From Clostridiales bacterium (GTDB lineage Bacteria > Bacillota > Clostridia > TANB77 > CAG-508): a stretch of 17,243 bases of DNA. The position numbers and the translations under genes were made by a program. The DNA lies in NCBI GenBank assembly GCA_003518755.1, contig DOYA01000172.1, positions 1-17,243 on the forward strand, given 5' to 3'. Numbering within the stretch: the stretch's first letter is position 1; every line of letters begins with the position of its first letter. Below are positions 7,689-15,151 of this stretch, one piece after another. The notes below the pieces were generated by a model. That model was given only the letters and a program-made list of their open reading frames with translations, did not search any database and was not told where the DNA came from.

Positions 7689-8609
7689 TTATTTTTTTCT
7701 TCTGTCTATAGCATAACTACTGCCCATAACTGATTTAACAGCATGTTTTATTTGAGCAGAAACATCTCCTATCTCTAAAATATTATTAAATCTGCCCTTT
7801 TCAGCAACTACAACAGCAATTGAAATTGATGTTAGTGGGAATTTTTCAATCATACCTTTTCTATTTTCAATTTCTATATAACCTTCTTCTGCATCTTTAT
7901 CTGTATAAAATTTTTTTATACTATGATCAAAATAGAATATAATTTCTTTGCAAATTCGCTCAACATCAATATTTTCTACTATTGCAATAAAATCGTCTCC
8001 ACCTATATGACCTACAAATCCTCCTCCAAAATTGTGTATTGAATTTGTTATTGTATTTGCTGTAAATTTAATAATTTCATCACCTTTTAAGAAACCATAA
8101 CTGTCATTATATGCTTTAAAATTATCTAAATCAAAATATAAAACTGAAAAATCTTCATTTTTTAATAAACATTTTTTTAATTCTGCCTGAATTTGTACAT
8201 TTCCTGGAAGTCCAGTTAATGGGCTCATCCTTCTATTTGTTGATAACAATCTACTTAAGTTTTTAACTGTGTAATATAAATATCCTTCATCAACAGGTTT
8301 TTTTATAAAATACTCTATAGATTCGTTTAATATTTTCATTCTATGTTCTCTTGAGCCATTTGATGAAACAACAATTACTGGTGTTATTGTATTGTTTTCA
8401 TCTTTTCTAATTTTTCTACATAATTCAATTACATCTCTATCAATAGCATCTTCATTTATTATTATAAGTGATGGTATGCTTTTCAAAGCAATATCAATTT
8501 GATTTGTTTTTACACTAATAAACTTATAACCAGCATCTTCTCTAAATAATTCTCTAAATATTACTATTGAAGTATCATCATCATCTATTATATAAACTTC
8601 GTTAACCAT
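7689..8609 (-). CDS. Receiver-GGDEF protein, probable diguanylate cyclase with a degenerate receiver
   Basis: The start chosen is ATG 8609 (MVNEVYIID), which has AAAGGA nine bases upstream; an ATG at 8627 overlaps that site. This gives 306 residues. Residues 1-120 form a response-regulator receiver: the acidic pocket IDDDD (8-12) and the KP motif (IKKPVD, 102-107) are present. However, the position of the phosphoacceptor Asp in LIIIN is Asn52, so normal phosphorylation is unlikely. Residues about 128-300 form a GGDEF domain with SPLTGLPGN, the metal-binding FDLDNFK (159-165) and GGDDF (203-207). It should make c-di-GMP from two GTP. The RxxD inhibitory site is absent (GGGF at that position). 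It lies 43 bases after the Ig-domain membrane protein and is probably co-transcribed. Activity is inferred. Confidence 0.9.
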   Translation of the reverse strand: MVNEVYIIDDDDTSIVIFRELFREDAGYKFISVKTNQIDIALKSIPSLIIINEDAIDRDVIELCRKIRKDENNTITPVIVVSSNGSREHRMKILNESIEYFIKKPVDEGYLYYTVKNLSRLLSTNRRMSPLTGLPGNVQIQAELKKCLLKNEDFSVLYFDLDNFKAYNDSYGFLKGDEIIKFTANTITNSIHNFGGGFVGHIGGDDFIAIVENIDVERICKEIIFYFDHSIKKFYTDKDAEEGYIEIENRKGMIEKFPLTSISIAVVVAEKGRFNNILEIGDVSAQIKHAVKSVMGSSYAIDRRKK

Positions 8610-8652
8610 TATTATTATTCCTTTCATGTTGTTAAAATCATGAATTTGTTAT

Positions 8653-9576
8653 TTATTTAGTAAATTTAACTCTTGATATCTGTGATACATCATCTTTATT
8701 ATATACTTTTACTGTTAATCTGTTTTCTCCATTTTCAAGTGTAATTTTTTTCTTATATTCTGTGCCTTCTATGTTTTCCGTAATAGTTTCATTAGAATTT
8801 AATGTAATTTCTACTTTTGACAATCCTTGAGAATCTTCTGCTTTAATAAAGAAACTTTGACCATCTGTTGTTACATCTATTTTAGGTTTATTAACACCCA
8901 TAACCTTCTGATCTCTTTTGGTTTCATTTCCATTAATGTCAGTTGCTTTTATGTTTAATGTATGAATTCCTTCAAGAGTAACATCTATTAATGTTTCATT
9001 TTTTGTATCATTAATAGTTAAAACTTTTGTATTTTCTGTATCAGAATCCCAATAATATTCTATTTTATCTATATTAATTGGGCTTTCAGTAACAGCTTTA
9101 ATTTTTCCTTCTATTGGAGTTAAAGAAATAGTTGGTCCTTCTTCAACTTCTATTATTGTTTCATATTCTGATGAAATGCCATTTATATCTTTTGCACTTA
9201 TCTTTATTATATTTTCCCCTGCATCTAAATTAAGTTTTTCTTTAACTTCGAGTTTATTATTTCCATTTATTTCAACTTCATCTTCGTTATTTATTTTATA
9301 TAATACATTTGTAATCTCTTTGTCATGAGTTACTACTATATTAATGCCGTTAGAACTCTGTCTTTCAATAGTAATTATAGGTTTTGAAATATTATTAATT
9401 GGTAAATTTTCATTTGATTTATTTGATAAAGATTTAGAATATAAAAATGCTCCTGTACATGTGGTACCAATTCCAAATATAATTAAAAAAATGCAAAATA
9501 CAATAACAATTGAATTTATGCTTGCTTTTTTATTTTTTTTCTTTTTTTCAATTTCTACAGATAATATTTGATTCAT
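8653..9576 (-). CDS. Single-pass membrane protein with three Ig-like extracellular domains
   Basis: The protein has 307 residues. A short lysine-rich cytoplasmic N-terminus (KKKKNKK) is followed by one hydrophobic segment at about residues 20-46, which lacks a clear cleavage site, so it is likely a membrane anchor with the rest outside. Three tandem Ig-like beta-sandwich units follow, at about 65-146, 147-229 and 230-307. Each ends in a similar strand (NIIKISAKDING, HTLNIKATDINGN, NRLTVKVYNKDD), typical of bacterial Ig-like domains in surface proteins. GGAGA precedes the ATG, and a strong promoter lies 60-90 bases upstream. The GGDEF gene follows closely. No enzymatic motif is visible; it may bind ligands or partners at the surface, or act as a membrane sensor for its neighbours. 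Confidence 0.85.
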   Translation of the reverse strand: MNQILSVEIEKKKKNKKASINSIVIVFCIFLIIFGIGTTCTGAFLYSKSLSNKSNENLPINNISKPIITIERQSSNGINIVVTHDKEITNVLYKINNEDEVEINGNNKLEVKEKLNLDAGENIIKISAKDINGISSEYETIIEVEEGPTISLTPIEGKIKAVTESPINIDKIEYYWDSDTENTKVLTINDTKNETLIDVTLEGIHTLNIKATDINGNETKRDQKVMGVNKPKIDVTTDGQSFFIKAEDSQGLSKVEITLNSNETITENIEGTEYKKKITLENGENRLTVKVYNKDDVSQISRVKFTK

Positions 9577-9634
9577 TTAATATCTCCTATAAATAAAGTC
9601 TGAAACGCTATATTTCATTAAATATTCAATATAG

Positions 9635-9663
9635 ATTATAACATAACATTTTTCTATTGTAAA
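9635..9663 (-). promoter_or_regulatory. Sigma-A promoter of the Ig-like membrane protein unit
   Basis: On the minus strand TTTACA (9663-9658) and a perfect TATAAT (9640-9635) are separated by 17 bases. The site lies just beyond the terminator of the giant surface-protein gene and about 58 bases before the next start codon. It likely drives the Ig-domain, GGDEF and perhaps coiled-coil genes separately from the giant gene. Confidence 0.75.
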
Positions 9664-9680
9664 TAATTTTACACAAAGAA

Positions 9681-9709
9681 AAAGAGGAAATTTTTTTAAT
9701 TTCCTCTTT
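9681..9709 (-). terminator. Terminator of the giant surface-protein gene
   Basis: AAAGAGGAAATT (9681-9692) pairs perfectly with AATTTCCTCTTT (9698-9709) across a 5-base loop. The minus-strand transcript ends in a T-rich tract, and the hairpin begins six bases after the stop codon at 9715. Confidence 0.88.
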
Positions 9710-9714
9710 CTATA

Positions 9715-12700
9715 CTATAAAACATATTTCTTAATTATACTGATTCCCATTCCTAAAACTATTAATATTATTAATCCAGCAGATGCATACATTACAATGT
9801 TGTAAACTAAACCTGTTTTAATTGAAAGTATTACTTTTGCATCATCAATATCATCTTCTCCTTCTTTTCTATTGTCTGGAGTAGAATCTCTATCTGGAAC
9901 ACCTTCTTTATTGTAATCTTCTGATATTTCTGCAACATTTGTTTTTAATCCTAAATTGTTACTTCCATTTATCCATCTGAATATTACCTTAACTTCTGCA
10001 CTCTCTCCTGGTTTTAGTAATGTATTTTCAAGTAATCGTGTAGAAATAACACTATTTCCTTCATCTTTCCAACCATTATTGTCTTCTGCGTAGAATTTTA
10101 ATCCTTCTGGAACATAATCTGTTATTTCTTTTGCATAACCTTCTATGTCTCCTTCGTTTGTTATTTTTATTGTGTAACCAAATTTAACAACTGTTGAATT
10201 TAGTTTTTTCTTATTTATTTCTACCTTTGGAATTATGTCTTTGCTGTTATCTCCAGTATTACCAGTTTTAGTTGTAGTTGTTTTTCCATCTTCTGTTACA
10301 TATACTTCAGATACATATTTTAATAAACTTAAGTCAAATGTTTTAATTAAAATAACTTCGTAGTCATCATCATCTTCATTTTTCTCATTTACATTGTTTG
10401 GTCTAGAGTCTATATCTTCTTCTGGGATTGGATCTCCATCTTTGTTTTCATATTTTGTAATTTCAGCAACATTCACTATATTTGTATTTGTAGGAGCTTT
10501 ATCATTTACTCTACACAATACTTGTAAATCTTGATAATCTAATCCTGATCCTTCACCATTATCATTTTTCTTATCAAATGACTTTAATATTTTGTCTGGA
10601 TTTCTATCATGAGATAAAAATGTTGTTGAAATTGTTTTTCCATCTGATGCTACTTTCCATTCAAATTTATTTTTGTTAAAGTCACAATCAACATAGTCTA
10701 AATATTCAGGTAAATGATCTGTTACTTCTCCTGCATATACATCTGTTTCACCTTCATTATATACTCTGATGTTATATAATACATAACTATGTGCTGGAAC
10801 TGTTAATGGATCTTTAACCATTACATAAGTTGCATCATGACAATTAGGATCATCTCTTAATTTTGTAGTATCTACCTTTGTAGCTCTAATATATTGATTT
10901 TCTTTGCCTCCAACTTTACCATCATTTGTTAAATACTCTCCATCTGAAATTTCAGTATCAGCACTTACTGCGACAATGAATTTTGTTAATGCTAAATCAA
11001 CTATTTTCTTTCTGATTTCAACTACTTCGTAGTCTTCATCATCTTGGTCATATCTACCTTCTGGTTTGCCTTCTTTATTCTTTTTGTCTTCTGGTAAATT
11101 ATCTGGCTCTGAATCTATATCTTTGTCAATTTCATTTCCATCTTCATCTTCATATTTTGTAATCTCAGATGAGTTTACTAATTTTGTTTTATCTGGAGTT
11201 TTTGTGTTTATTCTACATAAAATAGGTAAATCTTTGTAATCTAGTTTAGATCCTTTACCATTATCACCTTGTTTATCAAATGCTTTTAACATTTTATCTG
11301 TACCATTAGCTTTAGATAATAAGTTTGTTGTAACAGTTTTACCATCTGATGCTACTTTCCATCCATAAGAATTGTTAAATTCGCCTTCAACAAAGTCTAA
11401 ATAATTTGGTAAATAATCTTTAACCTCTCCAGCAAATACATCTACTTCACCTTCATTATATACTCTTATATTATATAAAACATAAGAATTTTCAGGGATA
11501 ACTAAAGATGTTTTAACTTGTGTATATTTTGCATCATGTCCGCCATTTTTTAGTGGTGTAGTATCTACTGCTGTTTGTCTTGTATATGGATTTGTTGCAC
11601 TACCTGCATTATTATTTGTACCATCTTGTGTTAAATAGTCTCCATCTTTAAATGGATATTTATCACCAACAGCTATAATAAATTTAGTTAATGCTAAGTC
11701 TACTTTACCAAGTATTATATTATCATAATCTTCATCATCTTGGTAATTCTTATCTCCATCTTTTCCTGGCCATTGATTTGTTTGAGAATCTCTATCTTTT
11801 AAATCTGTTACATCTTGGATATTTCCATCTTTATCAGTAGCTTCTGTAATAGCTGCTTCATTTCTAATTGTAATTCCTGCTCCATTTTGTGCACTAACTC
11901 TTAATAAAACTTGTACACTGAATCTATCTAATCCTGAACCATCATTGTTATTGTCTTTACTACTATCATATGCTTTTAGGAAGCCTCCTCCAATCGGTGT
12001 TCCTAATCCTCCTGATGCCTTTGGAACTGCATTTTCTATATCACATGTAATACTTACAGTTGATTCTCCATTATATGTATCTTTTTTAAGTGTATCATTT
12101 GTAGCATCAATTGACCAAAAAGCATTATGAGTTATTATACTTTGATAAATTCTACTTGGAACTTCAACTTCTGTCATATTTCCTTGTGAATCACATTTAA
12201 TTATTGTTTTTCCGTCTTGTGGTTCTTTTGCATAAACAAATTCTAATCCTGTAGGAATATTATCTGTTATTTTTTTAACATATCCATCAATTTGACCTTC
12301 ATTATATACTGTAAAATTATATAAAACATAATCTCCTGATTTAACTTTTATTGGTGTTTTGTCTTGTATATATGTAGCTGTTGTTGCTGTTCCATTTGCT
12401 AATTTTGTAGTATCTATAGTTGGAGCATTTCTAACTTTTGTTGTAGAATCACTATCTGGTATATTTTCAGGTATTATTTCAGCAATATATTTTTGTAAAG
12501 CTAAATCAAATACTGCTGGTTTTAGTACAATTATTTCAAAGTCGTCGTCATCTTCTCTTCCTGGGAAATAATCATCATTGTTTGTTCCATCATTATAAAC
12601 ATTTTTTGTGTTATCACCATTGTTGTTATTTCCACCATGATATCCTGTATATTTATCTCCTGTTGTATTTTGATTAGCAGATGGATTTCTATCTGTTCTT

Positions 12701-14751
12701 GAATCTCTATCTTGTACAACATCTTGATTTGTTTCAGTATTGTGTGCTCCAGAAATATATGCAATATTTGTTAAATAAGTGTTTGTTGAACTTGAAGGTT
12801 CTTGAGTTACTTCACATTCAATTTGAATTGTTTCACTTGCAATTACGTCATCATATGCTTTTAACGTATTTTTAGTTTCATTAGTTAACACGATCTCATT
12901 TGATGAAGGATTATATACACATGAATAACGACATGGAACAACACCTCCATCCATACCCTCTGGTGCCTTATTATATGTCATTCCATTAATTGTTCCTGTT
13001 GTAGTTTTGTTTGCTGTATATCCTTTTAAGGCCAACCCTTGTGGTAATTTATCTACTATTGTTTTTGCATATCCTGACATTTCGCCTTCATTGTATATTG
13101 TAATTGAATATGTAACAATATCTCCTTTTTCAACAACTACTGGATCTTTTCTGTGTTTATATGTTGCGGTATTTGGTATTGTTGTTGTATCAACAGTAAC
13201 TTTTCTTTCTGCATTTGCGCCTTTTTCGTTAATAACCATTTTAGTTTTACCATCTGCTGAAGTTATTTTAGTAATTGCTTTTCTTAATGCTAAGTCAAAT
13301 TCTTTTTGTATTGGTGCATTTACTATTAATTCAAATGGTTCATTTTTAGGTGTAACTTCTACAACTGGCTGTTCTGTTTTAGTTGTAGATACTAATAGTT
13401 TCTTCTCATTAGTTTTGTATGATCCATCAAATGTAATTTTAATATTATTTCCGTTAACTTTTGATTTTGGAATTGCTATATAAAAATTCTGTCCGATATG
13501 ATTTGAAAGATTTTGATTTGAATCTTTCTTTCCTTCTGCATTAGAAATATAAGCACCTGTTGAAGTATCTCCATTTACAGAAATTGTATTATTTAATGAA
13601 TATACTGCAACTCTAGTTTCATCAATTTTAATTGGCCCAACTACATAATAATTTGTGTTGCTAACAGTTTTTTCTGCTAAATTTGCTGTTTCTGGTGCAA
13701 TTGTTACAGGTACTCCTTGTGATGTTGGTGTAGCTGATGAAGCATTATTATTAGCAGCATCTATTAAATACCAACAAAGAATAGTTGCCATTTCTTGTTG
13801 CCAGTTTCCAATATGTGCTGTATATCCTGCCACATCTGTTTCAACATCAAAAGTATTTCCCTCTAAAACAGGCCAGTTAAGTGAATTAGTATTTGTAGTT
13901 CCATTTGAACATACTAGGTTTAAGCCTTGCTCTCTAACATTAAAAGTTTGACTATTAGCACTGTTATTATCTAAATAATTTGTAAAATACCATAATGCAG
14001 CTTGTTGAGCAACTTCTACTAATTCATCAGGCATTTCTATATATTGATAATTTGATGAAGTATCATAATAATACCATCCATTTGTTGTTTTATTTCTATC
14101 ATATATTGAGTTATCATGCCCATCTTTTATATTAAATAATTGTTCTCTAAAATCATACCCTTGTTGTGGTACATATTTATATGTTTTATTTTCTGTTGGA
14201 ATTGGTTGCATATTTATATCAGTTTCAACAACATTATCATAAACAATTCCAGCCTTAGAAAGTAATTCTCTTTTTTTAGCTAGATTATTATTGGCAGATT
14301 CTGATGTATTTGGAATATATATATTATCTAATATCCATAATATTTGCTTCAAATATGAACTATTTCCAACTTTTTTATAAGTTTCGTTTGTATCATTTTT
14401 TAATAAAGCGATATCACTGTCTAAATTTAAATTATATCCTCTATTATATGTTGCTTTTGCTCCAACAGTTCCGCTTAACCAACTTTCTCCTGCTGTTGCA
14501 TTTAAGCAATAATAATTCGTTCCATTTGATTTTGACATAATTTGATAAATTGGATGATGTGATTCTCCTTCATTTCCGACAGTATTTAATCCATATCCAT
14601 TTGTATAATTACCATTAACATATCTAAAATATGATAATGCTAATTCGTTGTTTTCTTCTGTAACAGCTAAACTTGGTAGGACAATTCCTATTCCCAAAAT
14701 AGCCACCATTAATACGATTAAAGTTCTTAAAATTGTGTTTTTCATTTTCAT
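9715..14751 (-). CDS. Giant surface protein: thioester domain, five tandem DUF11-like repeats, C-terminal membrane anchor
   Basis: This 1678-residue protein is exported and membrane-anchored. A signal peptide covers residues 1-29 (basic start, hydrophobic core, cleavage near SLAV). Residues about 30-340 resemble a Gram-positive thioester adhesion domain. C82 lies in YYCLN, matching the [YFL]C-hydrophobic motif. The Q249-Q250 pair in AQQAALWYFT matches the TQxA-type motif whose Gln forms the Cys-Gln thioester. Residues about 350-480 link to five repeats starting at 485, 748, 1017, 1251 and 1472. Each repeat opens [FV]DL[AS]LxK, has a YNEGE or TNEGD block in the middle, and closes with D-x-D-S and a DDxxY/F acidic strand. 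The first Lys suggests internal isopeptide bonds. Residues 1649-1672 form a membrane helix followed by KKYVL; there is no LPxTG sortase signal. GGAAGG precedes the ATG. It has its own promoter and terminator. Binding to host or matrix amines is inferred from thioester adhesins. Confidence 0.85.
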   Translation of the reverse strand: MKMKNTILRTLIVLMVAILGIGIVLPSLAVTEENNELALSYFRYVNGNYTNGYGLNTVGNEGESHHPIYQIMSKSNGTNYYCLNATAGESWLSGTVGAKATYNRGYNLNLDSDIALLKNDTNETYKKVGNSSYLKQILWILDNIYIPNTSESANNNLAKKRELLSKAGIVYDNVVETDINMQPIPTENKTYKYVPQQGYDFREQLFNIKDGHDNSIYDRNKTTNGWYYYDTSSNYQYIEMPDELVEVAQQAALWYFTNYLDNNSANSQTFNVREQGLNLVCSNGTTNTNSLNWPVLEGNTFDVETDVAGYTAHIGNWQQEMATILCWYLIDAANNNASSATPTSQGVPVTIAPETANLAEKTVSNTNYYVVGPIKIDETRVAVYSLNNTISVNGDTSTGAYISNAEGKKDSNQNLSNHIGQNFYIAIPKSKVNGNNIKITFDGSYKTNEKKLLVSTTKTEQPVVEVTPKNEPFELIVNAPIQKEFDLALRKAITKITSADGKTKMVINEKGANAERKVTVDTTTIPNTATYKHRKDPVVVEKGDIVTYSITIYNEGEMSGYAKTIVDKLPQGLALKGYTANKTTTGTINGMTYNKAPEGMDGGVVPCRYSCVYNPSSNEIVLTNETKNTLKAYDDVIASETIQIECEVTQEPSSSTNTYLTNIAYISGAHNTETNQDVVQDRDSRTDRNPSANQNTTGDKYTGYHGGNNNNGDNTKNVYNDGTNNDDYFPGREDDDDFEIIVLKPAVFDLALQKYIAEIIPENIPDSDSTTKVRNAPTIDTTKLANGTATTATYIQDKTPIKVKSGDYVLYNFTVYNEGQIDGYVKKITDNIPTGLEFVYAKEPQDGKTIIKCDSQGNMTEVEVPSRIYQSIITHNAFWSIDATNDTLKKDTYNGESTVSITCDIENAVPKASGGLGTPIGGGFLKAYDSSKDNNNDGSGLDRFSVQVLLRVSAQNGAGITIRNEAAITEATDKDGNIQDVTDLKDRDSQTNQWPGKDGDKNYQDDEDYDNIILGKVDLALTKFIIAVGDKYPFKDGDYLTQDGTNNNAGSATNPYTRQTAVDTTPLKNGGHDAKYTQVKTSLVIPENSYVLYNIRVYNEGEVDVFAGEVKDYLPNYLDFVEGEFNNSYGWKVASDGKTVTTNLLSKANGTDKMLKAFDKQGDNGKGSKLDYKDLPILCRINTKTPDKTKLVNSSEITKYEDEDGNEIDKDIDSEPDNLPEDKKNKEGKPEGRYDQDDEDYEVVEIRKKIVDLALTKFIVAVSADTEISDGEYLTNDGKVGGKENQYIRATKVDTTKLRDDPNCHDATYVMVKDPLTVPAHSYVLYNIRVYNEGETDVYAGEVTDHLPEYLDYVDCDFNKNKFEWKVASDGKTISTTFLSHDRNPDKILKSFDKKNDNGEGSGLDYQDLQVLCRVNDKAPTNTNIVNVAEITKYENKDGDPIPEEDIDSRPNNVNEKNEDDDDYEVILIKTFDLSLLKYVSEVYVTEDGKTTTTKTGNTGDNSKDIIPKVEINKKKLNSTVVKFGYTIKITNEGDIEGYAKEITDYVPEGLKFYAEDNNGWKDEGNSVISTRLLENTLLKPGESAEVKVIFRWINGSNNLGLKTNVAEISEDYNKEGVPDRDSTPDNRKEGEDDIDDAKVILSIKTGLVYNIVMYASAGLIILIVLGMGISIIKKYVL
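9826..13299 (-). repeat. Five tandem protein-repeat modules within the surface protein
   Basis: Modules begin at plus-strand positions 13299, 12510, 11703, 11001 and 10338, with lengths of roughly 220-270 residues. Modules 3 and 4 are closest: they share VDLALTKFI, SYVLYNIRVYNEGE, AGEV and WKVASDGKT, and their codons are nearly the same over parts of these stretches. Modules 1, 2 and 5 are more diverged. Module 1 ends in an extra Gly/Asn-rich linker (residues about 700-735). Confidence 0.85.
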
Positions 14752-14854
14752 ATAAATACCTTCCTTTACACATATTTAGCTATATTTTATTTTACTATTA
14801 TTTAAAATATTTTGCAATAGGCAGTAAAATAAATAATTGTGAACTTTTTTTAGT

Positions 14855-14873
14855 AGCCTACGGCTTGTAGGCT
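14855..14873 (-). promoter_or_regulatory. Hairpin in the 5' leader of the giant surface-protein gene
   Basis: AGCCTAC and GTAGGCT form a perfect 7 bp stem with a 5-base loop. In the minus-strand transcript this would lie about 20 bases after the predicted start and about 100 bases before the start codon. The following bases are A-rich, not a T-run, so it is not a terminator in this direction. No known riboswitch class could be matched by eye. Confidence 0.4.
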
Positions 14874-14899
14874 TTTGAAATTATTACATTTTCCTTACA

Positions 14900-14928
14900 A
14901 TTATATTACATTTTTTTAACAAAATCAA
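14900..14928 (-). promoter_or_regulatory. Sigma-A promoter of the giant surface-protein gene
   Basis: On the minus strand TTGATT (14928-14923) and a perfect TATAAT (14905-14900) are separated by 17 bases. A start near 14893 would give an untranslated leader of about 140 bases, unusually long and containing a hairpin. Confidence 0.75.
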
Positions 14929-14958
14929 GTGTTTATGTAAATATTTGTTAATTTTATG

Positions 14959-15055
14959 CTATTAGACAATGGTTATAACTCAAATAGCCTCTTAAAAATT
15001 TGATATATTAATATTTTGAAACCATTGAATGTAATTGGAGCATTATTAGAAATTC
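14959..15055. repeat. Diverged half copy of the palindromic element
   Basis: This segment aligns in order with the left arm of the element at 4339-4467. Shared blocks are a TTAGACAATGGTT-like start, CTCAAATA (against TTCAAATA), ATATTAATA, a GAATGT-ATTG stretch and TTAGAAATTCT. The central G+C-rich part and the second arm are missing. Flanking sequence out to 14752 and 15151 holds the promoter and leader of the giant gene on one side and the short dacF leader on the other; nothing else was recognised there. Confidence 0.65.
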
Positions 15056-15151
15056 TTTTTTAATAAAATATCTCATCACTTACATCTAATCAAAACAAGT
15101 AATATTTTTAATAAAAATCTATATAATTATACAAATAATTCGGAGGTAATG

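Noticed and set aside
9826..13299. Repeats considered as a CRISPR or satellite array
   Set aside because: Period is 660-810 bases, units are coding and in frame, and there are no short identical repeats with unique spacers.
13007..13483. Plus-strand frame of 158 codons inside the giant surface-protein gene
   Set aside because: It is antisense to repeat 1 and its flank; no start signal and no recognisable protein. The low stop density follows from the codon use of the real gene.
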